DNA from: Firmicutes bacterium UBA6113
Lineage (GTDB): Bacteria; Bacillota; Clostridia; Tissierellales; Sedimentibacteraceae
Length of the DNA: 25,788 nucleotides
Direction of reading: 5' to 3'
Assembly (NCBI GenBank): GCA_002422545.1
Contig: DIWF01000019.1
Coordinates: 384 to 26,171, forward strand
In this document: in pieces, positions 6,582 through 15,316 of the stretch
Layout of the letters: the number at the start of each line of letters is the position of its first letter
Position numbering within the stretch: the stretch's first letter is position 1
Notes under the pieces: model-generated
Databases searched by the model: none
Told to the model about the DNA's origin: nothing
The model's input: the letters and a program-made list of their open reading frames with translations, nothing else
Made by a program: the position numbers and the translations under genes

Positions 6582-8035
6582 AGTCTCACCCCTGTTTGTA
6601 ATTCTTTGTATATGTGGTTTTTAACCACTTGTTCATATTGATATGCAGCATTTAGTATCTTTGCATCATCGAAGCTGTTTCCTATTATCTGCATTCCTAT
6701 AGGAAGCCCTTTGTCATCAAAACCGCATGGTACTGATACTGCAGGAAGCCCTGCAATATTTACAGGAACAGTCAGGATATCTGTCATGTATGTTTCAATT
6801 GGGTCTTTTTGAGTAAAGTTAAGTTCAAAAGCAGTCATGGGAACTGTAGGTGAAATAATTACATCACATTTCTTGAATGCATCCTTGAATGAATCCACCA
6901 ACGCCCCTCTAAGCTGCTGAGCCTTCTTGTAATAAGCATCGTAGTAACCGGCGCTTAAGACGTATGTTCCAAGCATGATTCTTCTCTTGACTTCCTTGCC
7001 GAACCCTTCGCTTCTAGTCTTGCATATCATGTCATTTATGTCGTTGTAGCTTGGAGTTCTGTAACCGTAGCGTATACCGTCATACCTTCCAAGGTTTGAG
7101 GAAGCTTCAGCACAAGCAAGTATATAGTAAACAGGAAGAGCATGTTTTAACTGAGGAAGACTTATTGAGACTACTTCTGCTCCAAGAGATTCATATACTT
7201 TCATTGCACTTTCAATGGACTCTTTTACATCGTCTCTTATACCTTCGAAATATTCTTTTGCTATTCCTATTTTTATTCCCTTAATGTTGTTTTTTAATGT
7301 GTCGGTTGTTTTTTTCCTGCTCCCCTGTGAAGTTGCATCATTTTTATCGTAAATGGATATGGCATCATAAACAATTGCAGCATCTTCAACTGAGGTCGTT
7401 ATGGGTCCTATCTGATCAAGGCTTGAAGCATAGGCAATAAGACCGTATCTTGAAACAGTGCCGTATGTAGGCTTAAGTCCAACAAGGCCGCAGAAACTTG
7501 CCGGCTGCCTTACTGAACCACCTGTATCTGAACCCAAACCGTACACTGCAATATTTCCAGCGACAGCTGCTGCTGCTCCTCCTGAACTTCCTCCGGCCAC
7601 ATGGGATGTGCTGTAAGGATTAAGAGCACCTCCAAAGCATGAAGTTTCGCAGGATGAACCCATGGCAAATTCATCCATGTTTGCTTTTCCAAGAAGGACA
7701 GCATTTTGATTTTTCAGAACATTCCACACTGTTGCATCATATATGGGAACATAGCCCTTGAGTATATTTGAGCAGCATGTTGTTTCAATATCCTTCGTAG
7801 ATATGTTGTCTTTCAGCGTCATTGGTATTCCTTCAAGAGGAAGAAGAATTTCTCCCCTTGATATTTTACCGTCAACATCTTTTGCAGTCCTCATGGCTGT
7901 TTCAGCCGTTATGTTTACATACGCATTGAGTTTTTTGTTTTCTGCTTCAATTGACATTATATATTTTTCCGTAAGCTCCGTACATGATATTTCTTTGTCT
8001 CTTAGGAGTTTCCCTATATAAGTTATTTTGCTCAT
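6578..8035 (-). CDS. gatA: Asp-tRNA(Asn)/Glu-tRNA(Gln) amidotransferase subunit A
   Basis: A 485-residue amidase-signature protein. The Ser-cisSer-Lys catalytic set is visible: K75 in PMTLKDN, S150 in AGGSSGG and S174 in GSDTGGSVRQPA. It releases ammonia from glutamine and channels it to GatB. Its ATG overlaps the gatC stop by four bases (ATGA), and its own stop overlaps the gatB start the same way. Confidence 0.96.
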   Translation of the reverse strand: MSKITYIGKLLRDKEISCTELTEKYIMSIEAENKKLNAYVNITAETAMRTAKDVDGKISRGEILLPLEGIPMTLKDNISTKDIETTCCSNILKGYVPIYDATVWNVLKNQNAVLLGKANMDEFAMGSSCETSCFGGALNPYSTSHVAGGSSGGAAAAVAGNIAVYGLGSDTGGSVRQPASFCGLVGLKPTYGTVSRYGLIAYASSLDQIGPITTSVEDAAIVYDAISIYDKNDATSQGSRKKTTDTLKNNIKGIKIGIAKEYFEGIRDDVKESIESAMKVYESLGAEVVSISLPQLKHALPVYYILACAEASSNLGRYDGIRYGYRTPSYNDINDMICKTRSEGFGKEVKRRIMLGTYVLSAGYYDAYYKKAQQLRGALVDSFKDAFKKCDVIISPTVPMTAFELNFTQKDPIETYMTDILTVPVNIAGLPAVSVPCGFDDKGLPIGMQIIGNSFDDAKILNAAYQYEQVVKNHIYKELQTGVRL

Positions 8036-8325
8036 TTTATCCTCCCCGACCTTTTTTTCACCAGGAAGCAGCCTTGTTCTCCGCCGTCCCTGTTTTTAAG
8101 AATCAGTTCTCTGTCAAAGGATTCCTGCACTTCATCTTCATGAAATGCATTTGTTATGTTGTTTATATCATCAAAATCTTCAAATCCGTCTTGAACGGCT
8201 GAGCTGATTGTATCCGCAAATCCTATTATTTCTGCCATGTCGTGAGTCAATGCTTCGATTTCATCATCTTCCACCGACAATTTAGCAAGCCTTGCAATTT
8301 TAATTATATCGTCCCTGGTAATCAT
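8032..8325 (-). CDS. gatC: Asp-tRNA(Asn)/Glu-tRNA(Gln) amidotransferase subunit C
   Basis: A 97-residue protein with the typical GatC opening ITRDDIIKIARLAKLSVED and a central helix; it stabilises the GatA-GatB complex. A strong AGGAGG precedes ATG 8325. It begins 8 bases after the aspS stop and is coupled to gatA. Confidence 0.93.
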   Translation of the reverse strand: MITRDDIIKIARLAKLSVEDDEIEALTHDMAEIIGFADTISSAVQDGFEDFDDINNITNAFHEDEVQESFDRELILKNRDGGEQGCFLVKKRSGRIK

Positions 8326-8333
8326 ACTTCCTC

Positions 8334-10079
8334 CTACCTGATTTTAATATGAACTTCTCTCAATTGCTGCTCAGTAACTTCTGACGGAGAATTTGTAAGA
8401 AGGTCCTGAGCGCTGCTGTTCATTGGGAAAGCTATTACTTCTCTGATGTTTTCTTCACCTGTCAAAAGCATTACTATTCGGTCAATACCAGGAGCCATTC
8501 CTGCATGAGGAGGAGCTCCGTATTTAAATGCATTGTAAAGCGCTGAAAACTTGCTTTCAAGAACCTCTTCCGTGTATCCTGCAATTTCAAAAGCCTTCAC
8601 CATGATGTCTGCATCATGATTTCTCACGGCTCCTGACGATAGTTCAATACCATTACATACAATATCATACTGATAAGCAACAATGTCAAGAGGGTCTTTT
8701 TCCAGGAGAGATTCCATTCCTCCCTGAGGCATTGAAAACGGGTTGTGTGTAAAAGCCACGTTTCCTGTGTTCTCGTCGATTTCATACATTGGGAAGTCCA
8801 CTATGAAGCACATTTCAAATTTGTTGTCATCAATCAAATCAAGCCTTCTTCCCAATTCAGTCCTTATTTGACCTGCAAGCTTGGGAGCATATTCTTTTTC
8901 ATCTGCAATAAAGAACAATACGCATCCTGGCTTTAATCCTGCAACTTCGGCCAGCTCTTTTTTGTCTTGTTCAGAAAGGAACTTGTCTATTGGACCGTGA
9001 TACTTCATATCATCGTCAACTTTAATGTATCCCAGTCCTTTCATTCCAATCTTCATGGCATAGTCAAGCATGTTCTCAAAAAAGCTTTTTGATTGCGTTG
9101 CACAGTCCGGCACATTTATGGCTCTTACTGTCTTTTTTCTAAACGGCGCAAAATCAGTTTCAAGAAACATTTGGCTTATATCTATAATTTCAAGTGGGTT
9201 TCTTAAATCAGGCTTGTCAGTTCCGTATTTAATCATGGACTCCTTGTAAGGAATTCTGGCAAATGGAGGTTTAGAAACCTTTTTATCTGAAAACTTCACA
9301 AAAGTCCTGTAAAGAACTTCTTCTGCAACATTTAAAACATCATCCTGTGTTGCAAAGCTCATTTCAAAGTCAAGCTGATAAAATTCTCCCGGCGAACGGT
9401 CAGCCCTTGCATCTTCATCTCTGAAGCAAGGAGCTATCTGAAAATATTTATCAAATCCGGACACCATCAAAAGCTGCTTGAACATCTGCGGTGCCTGGGG
9501 AAGGGCATAAAATTTTCCGGGATGCTTTCTGCTTGGTATGATGTAATCCCTTGCACCTTCAGGAGAAGATGAAGTTAGTATAGGTGTTTGAATTTCCAAA
9601 AATCCCATGTCAGTCATGCGGCTTCTTAAAAATGATATTATTTTTGAACGCATGATTATATTTTTTTGAACTTCCTTGTTTCTTAAGTCAAGGAATCTGT
9701 ATTTAAGCCTTATGTCTTCCTTTGTATCCTTTGAAGAAGCTATTTCAAAAGGAAGAGGGCACTTGTTTTTTCCAAGCACTTGAAATGTTTCTGCATCTAT
9801 TTCCACAGTTCCTGTTGCAATTTTTTCATTGATGGTGTCTGCATCTCTTTTTATTACACGACCTGATACGCATACTGTACTTTCTTTTGAAATTCCCTCA
9901 AGAAGTGTTTCATCTTCCACAACAACCTGCACTGTTCCGTGCTGGTCTCTTATATCTGCAAATTTGACTCCGCCGTGGTCTCTGACATTTTCAAACCATC
10001 CTGATACTTTAACTTCCATGCCTATGTGGCTTTCTCTAAGCTCCCCGCAAGTGTGGGTGCGATATTCATTTTTTCTCAT
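8334..10079 (-). CDS. aspS: Aspartyl-tRNA synthetase, probably non-discriminating (Asp/Asn)
   Basis: A 581-residue class II synthetase of bacterial type. An OB-fold anticodon domain (about 1-110), motif 2 FRDEDARADRSPGEFYQLD, a GAD insertion domain (about 280-420) and motif 3 GMAPGIDRIVMLLTG are all visible. The OB-fold has RDHGG (33-37); a His at this point is typical of non-discriminating enzymes that also charge tRNA(Asn), while discriminating ones such as the E. coli enzyme have Leu. That fits the operon partner gatCAB, which converts Asp-tRNA(Asn) to Asn-tRNA(Asn). I place the start at ATG 10079 with GAAAGGG just upstream; an in-frame TTG at 10094 would add five residues. Confidence 0.94.
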   Translation of the reverse strand: MRKNEYRTHTCGELRESHIGMEVKVSGWFENVRDHGGVKFADIRDQHGTVQVVVEDETLLEGISKESTVCVSGRVIKRDADTINEKIATGTVEIDAETFQVLGKNKCPLPFEIASSKDTKEDIRLKYRFLDLRNKEVQKNIIMRSKIISFLRSRMTDMGFLEIQTPILTSSSPEGARDYIIPSRKHPGKFYALPQAPQMFKQLLMVSGFDKYFQIAPCFRDEDARADRSPGEFYQLDFEMSFATQDDVLNVAEEVLYRTFVKFSDKKVSKPPFARIPYKESMIKYGTDKPDLRNPLEIIDISQMFLETDFAPFRKKTVRAINVPDCATQSKSFFENMLDYAMKIGMKGLGYIKVDDDMKYHGPIDKFLSEQDKKELAEVAGLKPGCVLFFIADEKEYAPKLAGQIRTELGRRLDLIDDNKFEMCFIVDFPMYEIDENTGNVAFTHNPFSMPQGGMESLLEKDPLDIVAYQYDIVCNGIELSSGAVRNHDADIMVKAFEIAGYTEEVLESKFSALYNAFKYGAPPHAGMAPGIDRIVMLLTGEENIREVIAFPMNSSAQDLLTNSPSEVTEQQLREVHIKIR

Positions 10080-10123
10080 AATAATCCCTTTCAATTTTAT
10101 TTAACTCCTTCGGGATTGCAAAA

Positions 10124-10392
10124 AACAAAAACTCCTCAATCCCGAAAGGGACGAAGGAGTTATATCCGCGGTACCACCCTAATTAGCATCAAAAGATGCT
10201 CACTCTAAAAACACTGACATGTTTCTGCCGCTTTATCGCTCGGATGCGTGTGAGCCTACTCTTGCTGTGCAATTTGGGTCACAAGCTCAGGGATGTTCTT
10301 CATTTTAAGATTATTGTAATAGACTTTCACCAACGCTATCTCTCTGTGACTAAATCTTAAACTACTCTTCCCGTCATCGCTGTATATGTTTT
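10124..10392 (-). ncRNA. T-box leader of the aspS-gatCAB operon (Asn, possibly Asn/Glu)
   Basis: On the minus strand the T-box AGGGTGGTACCGCGG lies at 10166-10180, preceded by a Stem I domain (about 10280-10390) with an AGAGAG-type bulge. It is followed by a terminator: AACTCCT/AGGAGTT with inner GTCCC/GGGAT (about 10131-10160) and a T-run. The apparent specifier loop reads GAAGAACATCCC. AAC (10295-10297), followed by A, is the natural specifier for tRNA(Asn), and it overlaps GAA (10296-10298). Uncharged tRNA would favour antitermination and raise expression of the Asn-tRNA pathway. Confidence 0.9.
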
Positions 10393-10397
10393 TTATT

Positions 10398-10425
10398 ATT
10401 ATATACAATTCATTTCGTTTGTCAA
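10398..10425 (-). promoter_or_regulatory. Predicted sigma-A promoter of the T-box aspS-gatCAB operon
   Basis: Reverse strand TTGACA (10420-10425) and TATAAT (10398-10403) with 16-base spacing, directly upstream of Stem I. Confidence 0.75.
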
Positions 10426-10504
10426 GTGTCATTCATAAAAAAATTTAATTTTCTTTGTCTGATTCATGAGTTTCAGCAGGATGTTGAACATCACTTATCA
10501 TGTA

Positions 10505-12949
10505 TCATCTTTCATTTGAAAACACCAATTCATTGTTTTCAGCTGAAATTTTAATTGTGTCAGACTTTTGAACAGAGCCTTTCAGAAGTTCCTCGGACAG
10601 TCGGTCCTCAATTTTTCTTCTTATTTCCCTTTGAAGAGGTCTTGCTCCGTATACCGGGTCAAAACCTGCTTCTGCCAAAAATTCCTTTGCTTTCTCATCA
10701 AGCTCGATTTTGATATTAAGCTGTTCAAGCCTTTTCGAAAGATTGTCAATCATAAGTGAAACAATCTGCTTAATGTTGTCCTTGCTCAGGGAGTGGAACA
10801 CAATTATTTCATCAATGCGGTTTAAAAATTCAGGTCTGAATGTCTGTTTAAGCTCAGCCATTACATTTTCCTTCATTTTTTCATATTCATCTTTTTCTTC
10901 ATTTGATGAATTTGATGCAAAACCCAAGGTTCTCTGTTTCTTGATCGTGCTTGCTCCAACGTTTGATGTCATGATAATCACCGTGTTCTTAAAGTCCACA
11001 GTCCTTCCTTTGGCATCCGTAAGTCTTCCGTCATCAAGAATCTGCAGCAGTATGTTAAACACATCGGGATGTGCCTTTTCAATTTCATCAAACAAAACAA
11101 CTGAGTATGGTTTTCTTCTTATTTTTTCCGTAAGCTGTCCGCCGTCATCAAATCCTACATATCCCGGAGGTGAACCAACAAGTTTTGAAACGGAATGTTT
11201 TTCCATGTATTCTGACATATCAACCCTGATCATTGCATTTTCATCTCCGAACATGGATTCTGCCAGCGCCTTTGAAAGCTCTGTCTTGCCCACTCCAGTA
11301 GGGCCTAGGAATATGAATGATCCAATAGGTTTTTTAGGGTCTTTCAGCCCAACTCGTGATCTTCTTATGGCTTTTGACAATGCTACAACTGCTGGCTCCT
11401 GTCCGATTACCCTGTTGTGAAGTATATCTTCCATGTGCAGAAGTCTGTCTGTTTCATCTCCCTGCAGTTTTTTTACAGGAATTCCGGTCCATTGGGAAAC
11501 AACTTCTGAAATATCTTCGTATCCAATGCTTGAATCCTTTGAATTCTTTGCTGCCCAAAGTTTTTTCTGTTTATCGAGCTCATCGGTAAGTCTTTTTTCC
11601 TCATCTCTGAAAGATGCTGCTTTTTCAAAATCCTGGTTGTTTATTGCAGCTTTCTTTTCATTTTTAAGCTCATTTATTTTATCTTCAATTTCCTTCAATC
11701 CTTTTGGAACTGTGGACGATTTTAATCTTGTTCTTGAAGCAGCTTCATCAACAAGGTCTATAGCCTTGTCAGGCAAAAATCTGTCCGAAATGTATCTGTG
11801 TGACAATTTTGCCGCAGCTTCAATTGCTTCATCGGTTATTGAAACCTTGTGGTGTGCTTCGTATTTGTCTCTTAATCCTTTCAGAATCTTAATAGTGTCT
11901 TCCACACTTGGTTCTTCAACAGTTATGGGCTGAAATCTTCTCTCAAGAGCAGCATCTTTTTCAATGTGCTTCTTGTATTCATCAAGTGTTGTAGCTCCAA
12001 CTATCTGAAGCTCTCCTCTTGCAAGTGTAGGTTTAAGTATGTTTGAAGCGTCAATTGCTCCTTCTGCAGCACCTGCTCCTATGATTGTATGGAGTTCGTC
12101 AATGAAAAGAATTATGTTGCCTGCATTTTTAATTTCATCAATTGCACTTTTAAGCCTTTCTTCAAATTCTCCTCTGTACTTTGACCCTGCAACCATTCCT
12201 GACATGTCAAGTGTTATTACCCTTTTAGATTTCAATGTTTCAGGCACGTTGCCTTTTATGATTTCCTGAGCCAGACCTTCAGCAATGGCAGTTTTTCCAA
12301 CTCCAGGCTCCCCTATGAGGCATGGATTGTTTTTTGTTCTTCTTGAAAGTATTTGAATTACTCTCTCAATAACATCTTCTCTTCCTATTACTGGGTCAAG
12401 CTTTCCTTCTTTTGCCTTCTGATTCAGGTCTATTCCATATTTGTCTATTGTCTTTGTGCTGGGTTCTGAAGCTTGCTGAGGTCCCGGTGAAAATTCCTTG
12501 CCTCCTGAAACTCCGCCGCCGCTTCCCTGCTTAACAGCTTCAATAACCTCATATTTCAGTTCTTTAAGATTCACAACAGACTTAATTATCTGGGCAGCAA
12601 TTCCTTCACCTTCGTCAATTAGTCCCAGAAGGATGTGCTCTGTTCCCACATATGGAACACCCATTTGTGATGAATATTGTCTTGCCAGTTCTATGATGTA
12701 CTTGCTTCTAGGGCTTATGGCTATGAATTCAGGTGTGCTTTCGCCTGTACCTGTTGTATTTTTTATTATGTCTCTTACTTTATCAACATTAAGCTTATTT
12801 CTGAGTATTTTGCCTGCAATTCCTTCCTGCTCCATCATGAGTCCAAGCAGTATGTGTTCTGTTCCAAGAACATTTTGCTTGAAGCGCTTTACTTCTTCCT
12901 GTGCAAGTTCAATGGCATTCTTTGCAGAGTTGTTGAATCCGCTTATCAT
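10505..12949 (-). CDS. clpC: AAA+ unfoldase ClpC
   Basis: An 814-residue Hsp100 protein. It has two N-terminal Clp repeats (about 1-145, EHILLGLM and EHILLGLIDEGEGIA), a first AAA+ module with GEPGVGKTAIAEG, a UVR-type middle segment (about 420-460) and a second AAA+ module with GPTGVGKTELSKA and SKLVGSPPGYVGFDDGG. It unfolds proteins and feeds them to ClpP; in Gram-positives it degrades substrates marked with phospho-arginine by McsB. It is the last gene of ctsR-mcsA-mcsB-clpC, starting 38 bases after mcsB with AAGGAG just upstream. No radA gene follows, unlike in Bacillus. Confidence 0.96.
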   Translation of the reverse strand: MISGFNNSAKNAIELAQEEVKRFKQNVLGTEHILLGLMMEQEGIAGKILRNKLNVDKVRDIIKNTTGTGESTPEFIAISPRSKYIIELARQYSSQMGVPYVGTEHILLGLIDEGEGIAAQIIKSVVNLKELKYEVIEAVKQGSGGGVSGGKEFSPGPQQASEPSTKTIDKYGIDLNQKAKEGKLDPVIGREDVIERVIQILSRRTKNNPCLIGEPGVGKTAIAEGLAQEIIKGNVPETLKSKRVITLDMSGMVAGSKYRGEFEERLKSAIDEIKNAGNIILFIDELHTIIGAGAAEGAIDASNILKPTLARGELQIVGATTLDEYKKHIEKDAALERRFQPITVEEPSVEDTIKILKGLRDKYEAHHKVSITDEAIEAAAKLSHRYISDRFLPDKAIDLVDEAASRTRLKSSTVPKGLKEIEDKINELKNEKKAAINNQDFEKAASFRDEEKRLTDELDKQKKLWAAKNSKDSSIGYEDISEVVSQWTGIPVKKLQGDETDRLLHMEDILHNRVIGQEPAVVALSKAIRRSRVGLKDPKKPIGSFIFLGPTGVGKTELSKALAESMFGDENAMIRVDMSEYMEKHSVSKLVGSPPGYVGFDDGGQLTEKIRRKPYSVVLFDEIEKAHPDVFNILLQILDDGRLTDAKGRTVDFKNTVIIMTSNVGASTIKKQRTLGFASNSSNEEKDEYEKMKENVMAELKQTFRPEFLNRIDEIIVFHSLSKDNIKQIVSLMIDNLSKRLEQLNIKIELDEKAKEFLAEAGFDPVYGARPLQREIRRKIEDRLSEELLKGSVQKSDTIKISAENNELVFSNER

Positions 12950-12987
12950 AATTGTATCTCCTTTTTTAATATTATTTATTATTGACC

Positions 12988-13992
12988 TTAATTTTCTAAT
13001 AATTCATTTCTTATTATTTCAGCTCTCATTTTGTCCCTTTCTTTCCCTGTAAGTTCAGTGTCTGTTGAAGACAAAATGTTGTTTGGCTGTATCTTTACCA
13101 TTAATCTGTAAATATCCTTATCCTTTGCTTTATCGATTATTTCCATTTCCTTGCCAAGCTTAAGCAGTGACAACAGCTTCATTGCTTCTTCAGTAGGCAT
13201 TCTCCTGGCATTTGTAAGAAGTCCATATGCTCTGTAACAGTCGTCTTCAATTTCGTACAAATTGTTTTTCTTGAGATGTGCCCTCATTCTTTCTTCCTTT
13301 TCAACTATCTGGGCAACAATTTGAGAAATTTTATCAATTAATGTCTCTTCACTCGCTCCCAATGTTCCCTGGTTAGAAATCTGGTAAAGATGTCCCATAG
13401 ACTTTGTTCCTTCGCCATAAACTCCTCTTACGGCAACGCCAAGCTGCGAAATGCCTATTAAAAGTTTTTCAATTTGATTTGTAATGGACAATGCAGGGAG
13501 ATGGACCATGACAGATGCTCTCATTCCAGTGCCTATGTTTGTGGGGCAAGCTGTCACATATCCCAGTTCTCTGTCAAATGCGTAATCAACTTCTCCTTCC
13601 AGGACATCATCTATTTTGTTGCTTATTTCCCAACACTCCTTAAGGGACATGCCAGTTCCAAGAGTCTGAATTCTTATGTGGTCTTCCTCATTGAGCATTA
13701 TTGAAACTTTCTCGTCACCGCTCAGAAGAAATGCTCCTGTTTCTTTCTTTTCCGCAAGGGCAGGACTTATGAGATGTTTTTCAACCATCACGTTTTTCTC
13801 AACTTCCGATAAATCCCTCATGTACGTGATCTTGTAATTTAAATTTTGTCTGTCAACTGCATTTTTTACTTCCTCAACTACCTTGTTTGATTCTTCCAAG
13901 TCCATTTTCAAAGGAAATTTGTAATTTTTCAAATTTCTTGCAAGTCTTATACGGCTTGTAAGGACTATTCCGTTATTCTCCAAATTACTCAT
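12988..13992 (-). CDS. mcsB: Protein-arginine kinase McsB
   Basis: A 334-residue member of the phosphagen (guanido) kinase family: SRIRLARNL near residue 13, the active-site Cys segment CPTNIGTGMRASVMVHLP (about 150-168), and a C-terminal region typical of McsB. It phosphorylates arginines on CtsR and damaged proteins. Its start overlaps the mcsA stop by 8 bases, implying coupled translation with its activator. Confidence 0.95.
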   Translation of the reverse strand: MSNLENNGIVLTSRIRLARNLKNYKFPLKMDLEESNKVVEEVKNAVDRQNLNYKITYMRDLSEVEKNVMVEKHLISPALAEKKETGAFLLSGDEKVSIMLNEEDHIRIQTLGTGMSLKECWEISNKIDDVLEGEVDYAFDRELGYVTACPTNIGTGMRASVMVHLPALSITNQIEKLLIGISQLGVAVRGVYGEGTKSMGHLYQISNQGTLGASEETLIDKISQIVAQIVEKEERMRAHLKKNNLYEIEDDCYRAYGLLTNARRMPTEEAMKLLSLLKLGKEMEIIDKAKDKDIYRLMVKIQPNNILSSTDTELTGKERDKMRAEIIRNELLEN

Positions 13993-14488
13993 CTCCCTTC
14001 TTTATGTTGCTTTCCATGCTTCTTATTTTATCTCTTAATTTTGCTGCTGTTTCATATTCTTCCTGCTCAATTACAGATTTCAGTTCTTCTTTTAATTTTT
14101 CAATATCTTTTTGAACCTTGTAAATGCCCCCTGCCCTTCTTGGAATTTTGCCCCTGTGCAGCTCATGACCCTGTATGTTTTTCACTACAGGCATAAGCCT
14201 TGGCTTAAATGTATCTATGCAATGGCTACATCCGAATTTTCCTGTCTGTTTGAATTCCTCATACGTCATACCGCACATGTCGCAGCCTTTGGCAGGCAAA
14301 TATGGCGTAGTGTTGAGGGCGTTGTTGAGCATTGCGGAAAATAAATTTTCCATTGAAAAATTTGAATTTAAAATTGTCTGATTCTTTTTAGCACATTCCT
14401 CACACAAATGATTTTCAGATTTCTTTCCGTTTAAAATGTGGGTCACATGGACCTTGGCTTCGTTTTTGCCGCATTCATCGCAAAGCAT
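13985..14488 (-). CDS. mcsA: McsA, zinc-binding activator of McsB
   Basis: A 167-residue protein. The first zinc module has CDEC near the N-terminus and CEEC about 30 residues later; a second pair is CDMC and CSHC. The C-terminus is a UVR motif (about 130-165, IEKLKEELKSVIEQEEYE). I choose ATG 14488, preceded by AGGAGGTGTAAT, over a longer version from 14527 that would overlap ctsR and lacks a ribosome site. It activates the McsB kinase and modulates CtsR. Confidence 0.94.
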   Translation of the reverse strand: MLCDECGKNEAKVHVTHILNGKKSENHLCEECAKKNQTILNSNFSMENLFSAMLNNALNTTPYLPAKGCDMCGMTYEEFKQTGKFGCSHCIDTFKPRLMPVVKNIQGHELHRGKIPRRAGGIYKVQKDIEKLKEELKSVIEQEEYETAAKLRDKIRSMESNIKKGDE

Positions 14489-14501
14489 ATTACACCTCCT
14501 G

Positions 14502-14972
14502 TTATATGTTATTTTCTGCTGAGACAAGAATCATTTCCTTCAGCAAATCAGCTCTCAATTTATTTCTTTCATCATATGAAACGCTGTTCAAAGCTCTGTC
14601 GCTTATTGTACTTTGCATAATTTTTTGTTCTCTAATGTTTATTATACCTCTTTCAAGCAATGCATAAATTAAATCCAGCGCCTTGTTAAGAGTTACGCTG
14701 TCTCCTATGCTTTCATTTAGGAGGTTCTGAAGTCCATCTTCCATGGATGAACGGACCTTAAAAATTCTTATATAGCCGCCGCCACCTCTTCTGCTTTCCA
14801 CAATGTATCCCCTGTCGTTGTTAAACCGGGTTGTGAGCACATAGTTTATCTGCGAAGGAGAACAATCAAACTGCTGAGCCAGGATGTTTCTCTGAATTTC
14901 CACTGCCCTTTGATTGTTGGCTTCCATTAATTCCTTTATAAAGCCTTCAATAATATCGCTTAAATTAGACAT
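14502..14972 (-). CDS. ctsR: CtsR, class III heat-shock repressor
   Basis: A 156-residue dimeric repressor. The winged helix-turn-helix (about 1-72) carries SPSQINYVLTTRFNNDRGYI and the glycine-rich wing ESRRGGGGYIRI; the C-terminal dimer domain follows. It represses its own operon through the operator at 15003-15019. Arginine phosphorylation of the wing by McsB releases it on heat stress. Confidence 0.96.
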   Translation of the reverse strand: MSNLSDIIEGFIKELMEANNQRAVEIQRNILAQQFDCSPSQINYVLTTRFNNDRGYIVESRRGGGGYIRIFKVRSSMEDGLQNLLNESIGDSVTLNKALDLIYALLERGIINIREQKIMQSTISDRALNSVSYDERNKLRADLLKEMILVSAENNI

Positions 14973-15002
14973 TTTCTCACTTCCTTAATTACTGATATTA
15001 AC

Positions 15003-15019
15003 TTTGACTTTCTTTGACC
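15003..15019 (-). promoter_or_regulatory. CtsR operator
   Basis: Reverse strand GGTCAAA-GAA-AGTCAAA exactly matches the CtsR heptad direct repeat with 3-base spacing. It lies just downstream of the predicted -10 box, so bound CtsR would block the start of transcription. Confidence 0.92.
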
Positions 15020-15029
15020 TTTATTTTAT

Positions 15030-15056
15030 ATTATATCAATTTACAGCTTTTCTCAA
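15030..15056 (-). promoter_or_regulatory. Predicted sigma-A promoter of the ctsR operon
   Basis: Reverse strand TTGAGA (15051-15056) and TATAAT (15030-15035) with a short 15-base spacer, followed by the CtsR box. Confidence 0.55.
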
Positions 15057-15071
15057 TTGTGATTTCACACA

Positions 15072-15106
15072 AAAACAAATTATTTTAGTTAAAAATAATT
15101 TGTTTT
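15072..15106. repeat. Perfect 15-bp inverted repeat between ctsR and gdhA
   Basis: Arms 15072-15086 and 15092-15106 are perfectly complementary around AGTTA. It sits upstream of both divergent transcription units. The rest of the 14973-15316 gap is AT-rich; apart from the CtsR promoter and operator I see no gene in it and no clear gdhA promoter. Confidence 0.85.
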
Positions 15107-15316
15107 GAAGTTAGATTCCTCATATTACTTAAATTATCTCATCTTTTCTTTATTAAGATTAATATATTCTATTAATTATAAAACGAATAATACTGTCTAT
15201 ATTTAATATAATAATACCTGAACATAATAATATTGTTTAATTATCATATATCTTAATTATTTACATAACAGCACCAATTATTATCTGTTCAAAATTTATT
15301 TTATGCTGGAGGAAAA

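Noticed and set aside
10710..11933. Long plus-strand frames opposite clpC
   Set aside because: Shadow frames of a well-conserved minus-strand gene; hydrophobic/Ser-rich composition typical of antisense reading.
14489..14527. Longer mcsA start overlapping ctsR
   Set aside because: ATG 14488 has an ideal AGGAGG and begins exactly at the conserved zinc module; the extension has neither.
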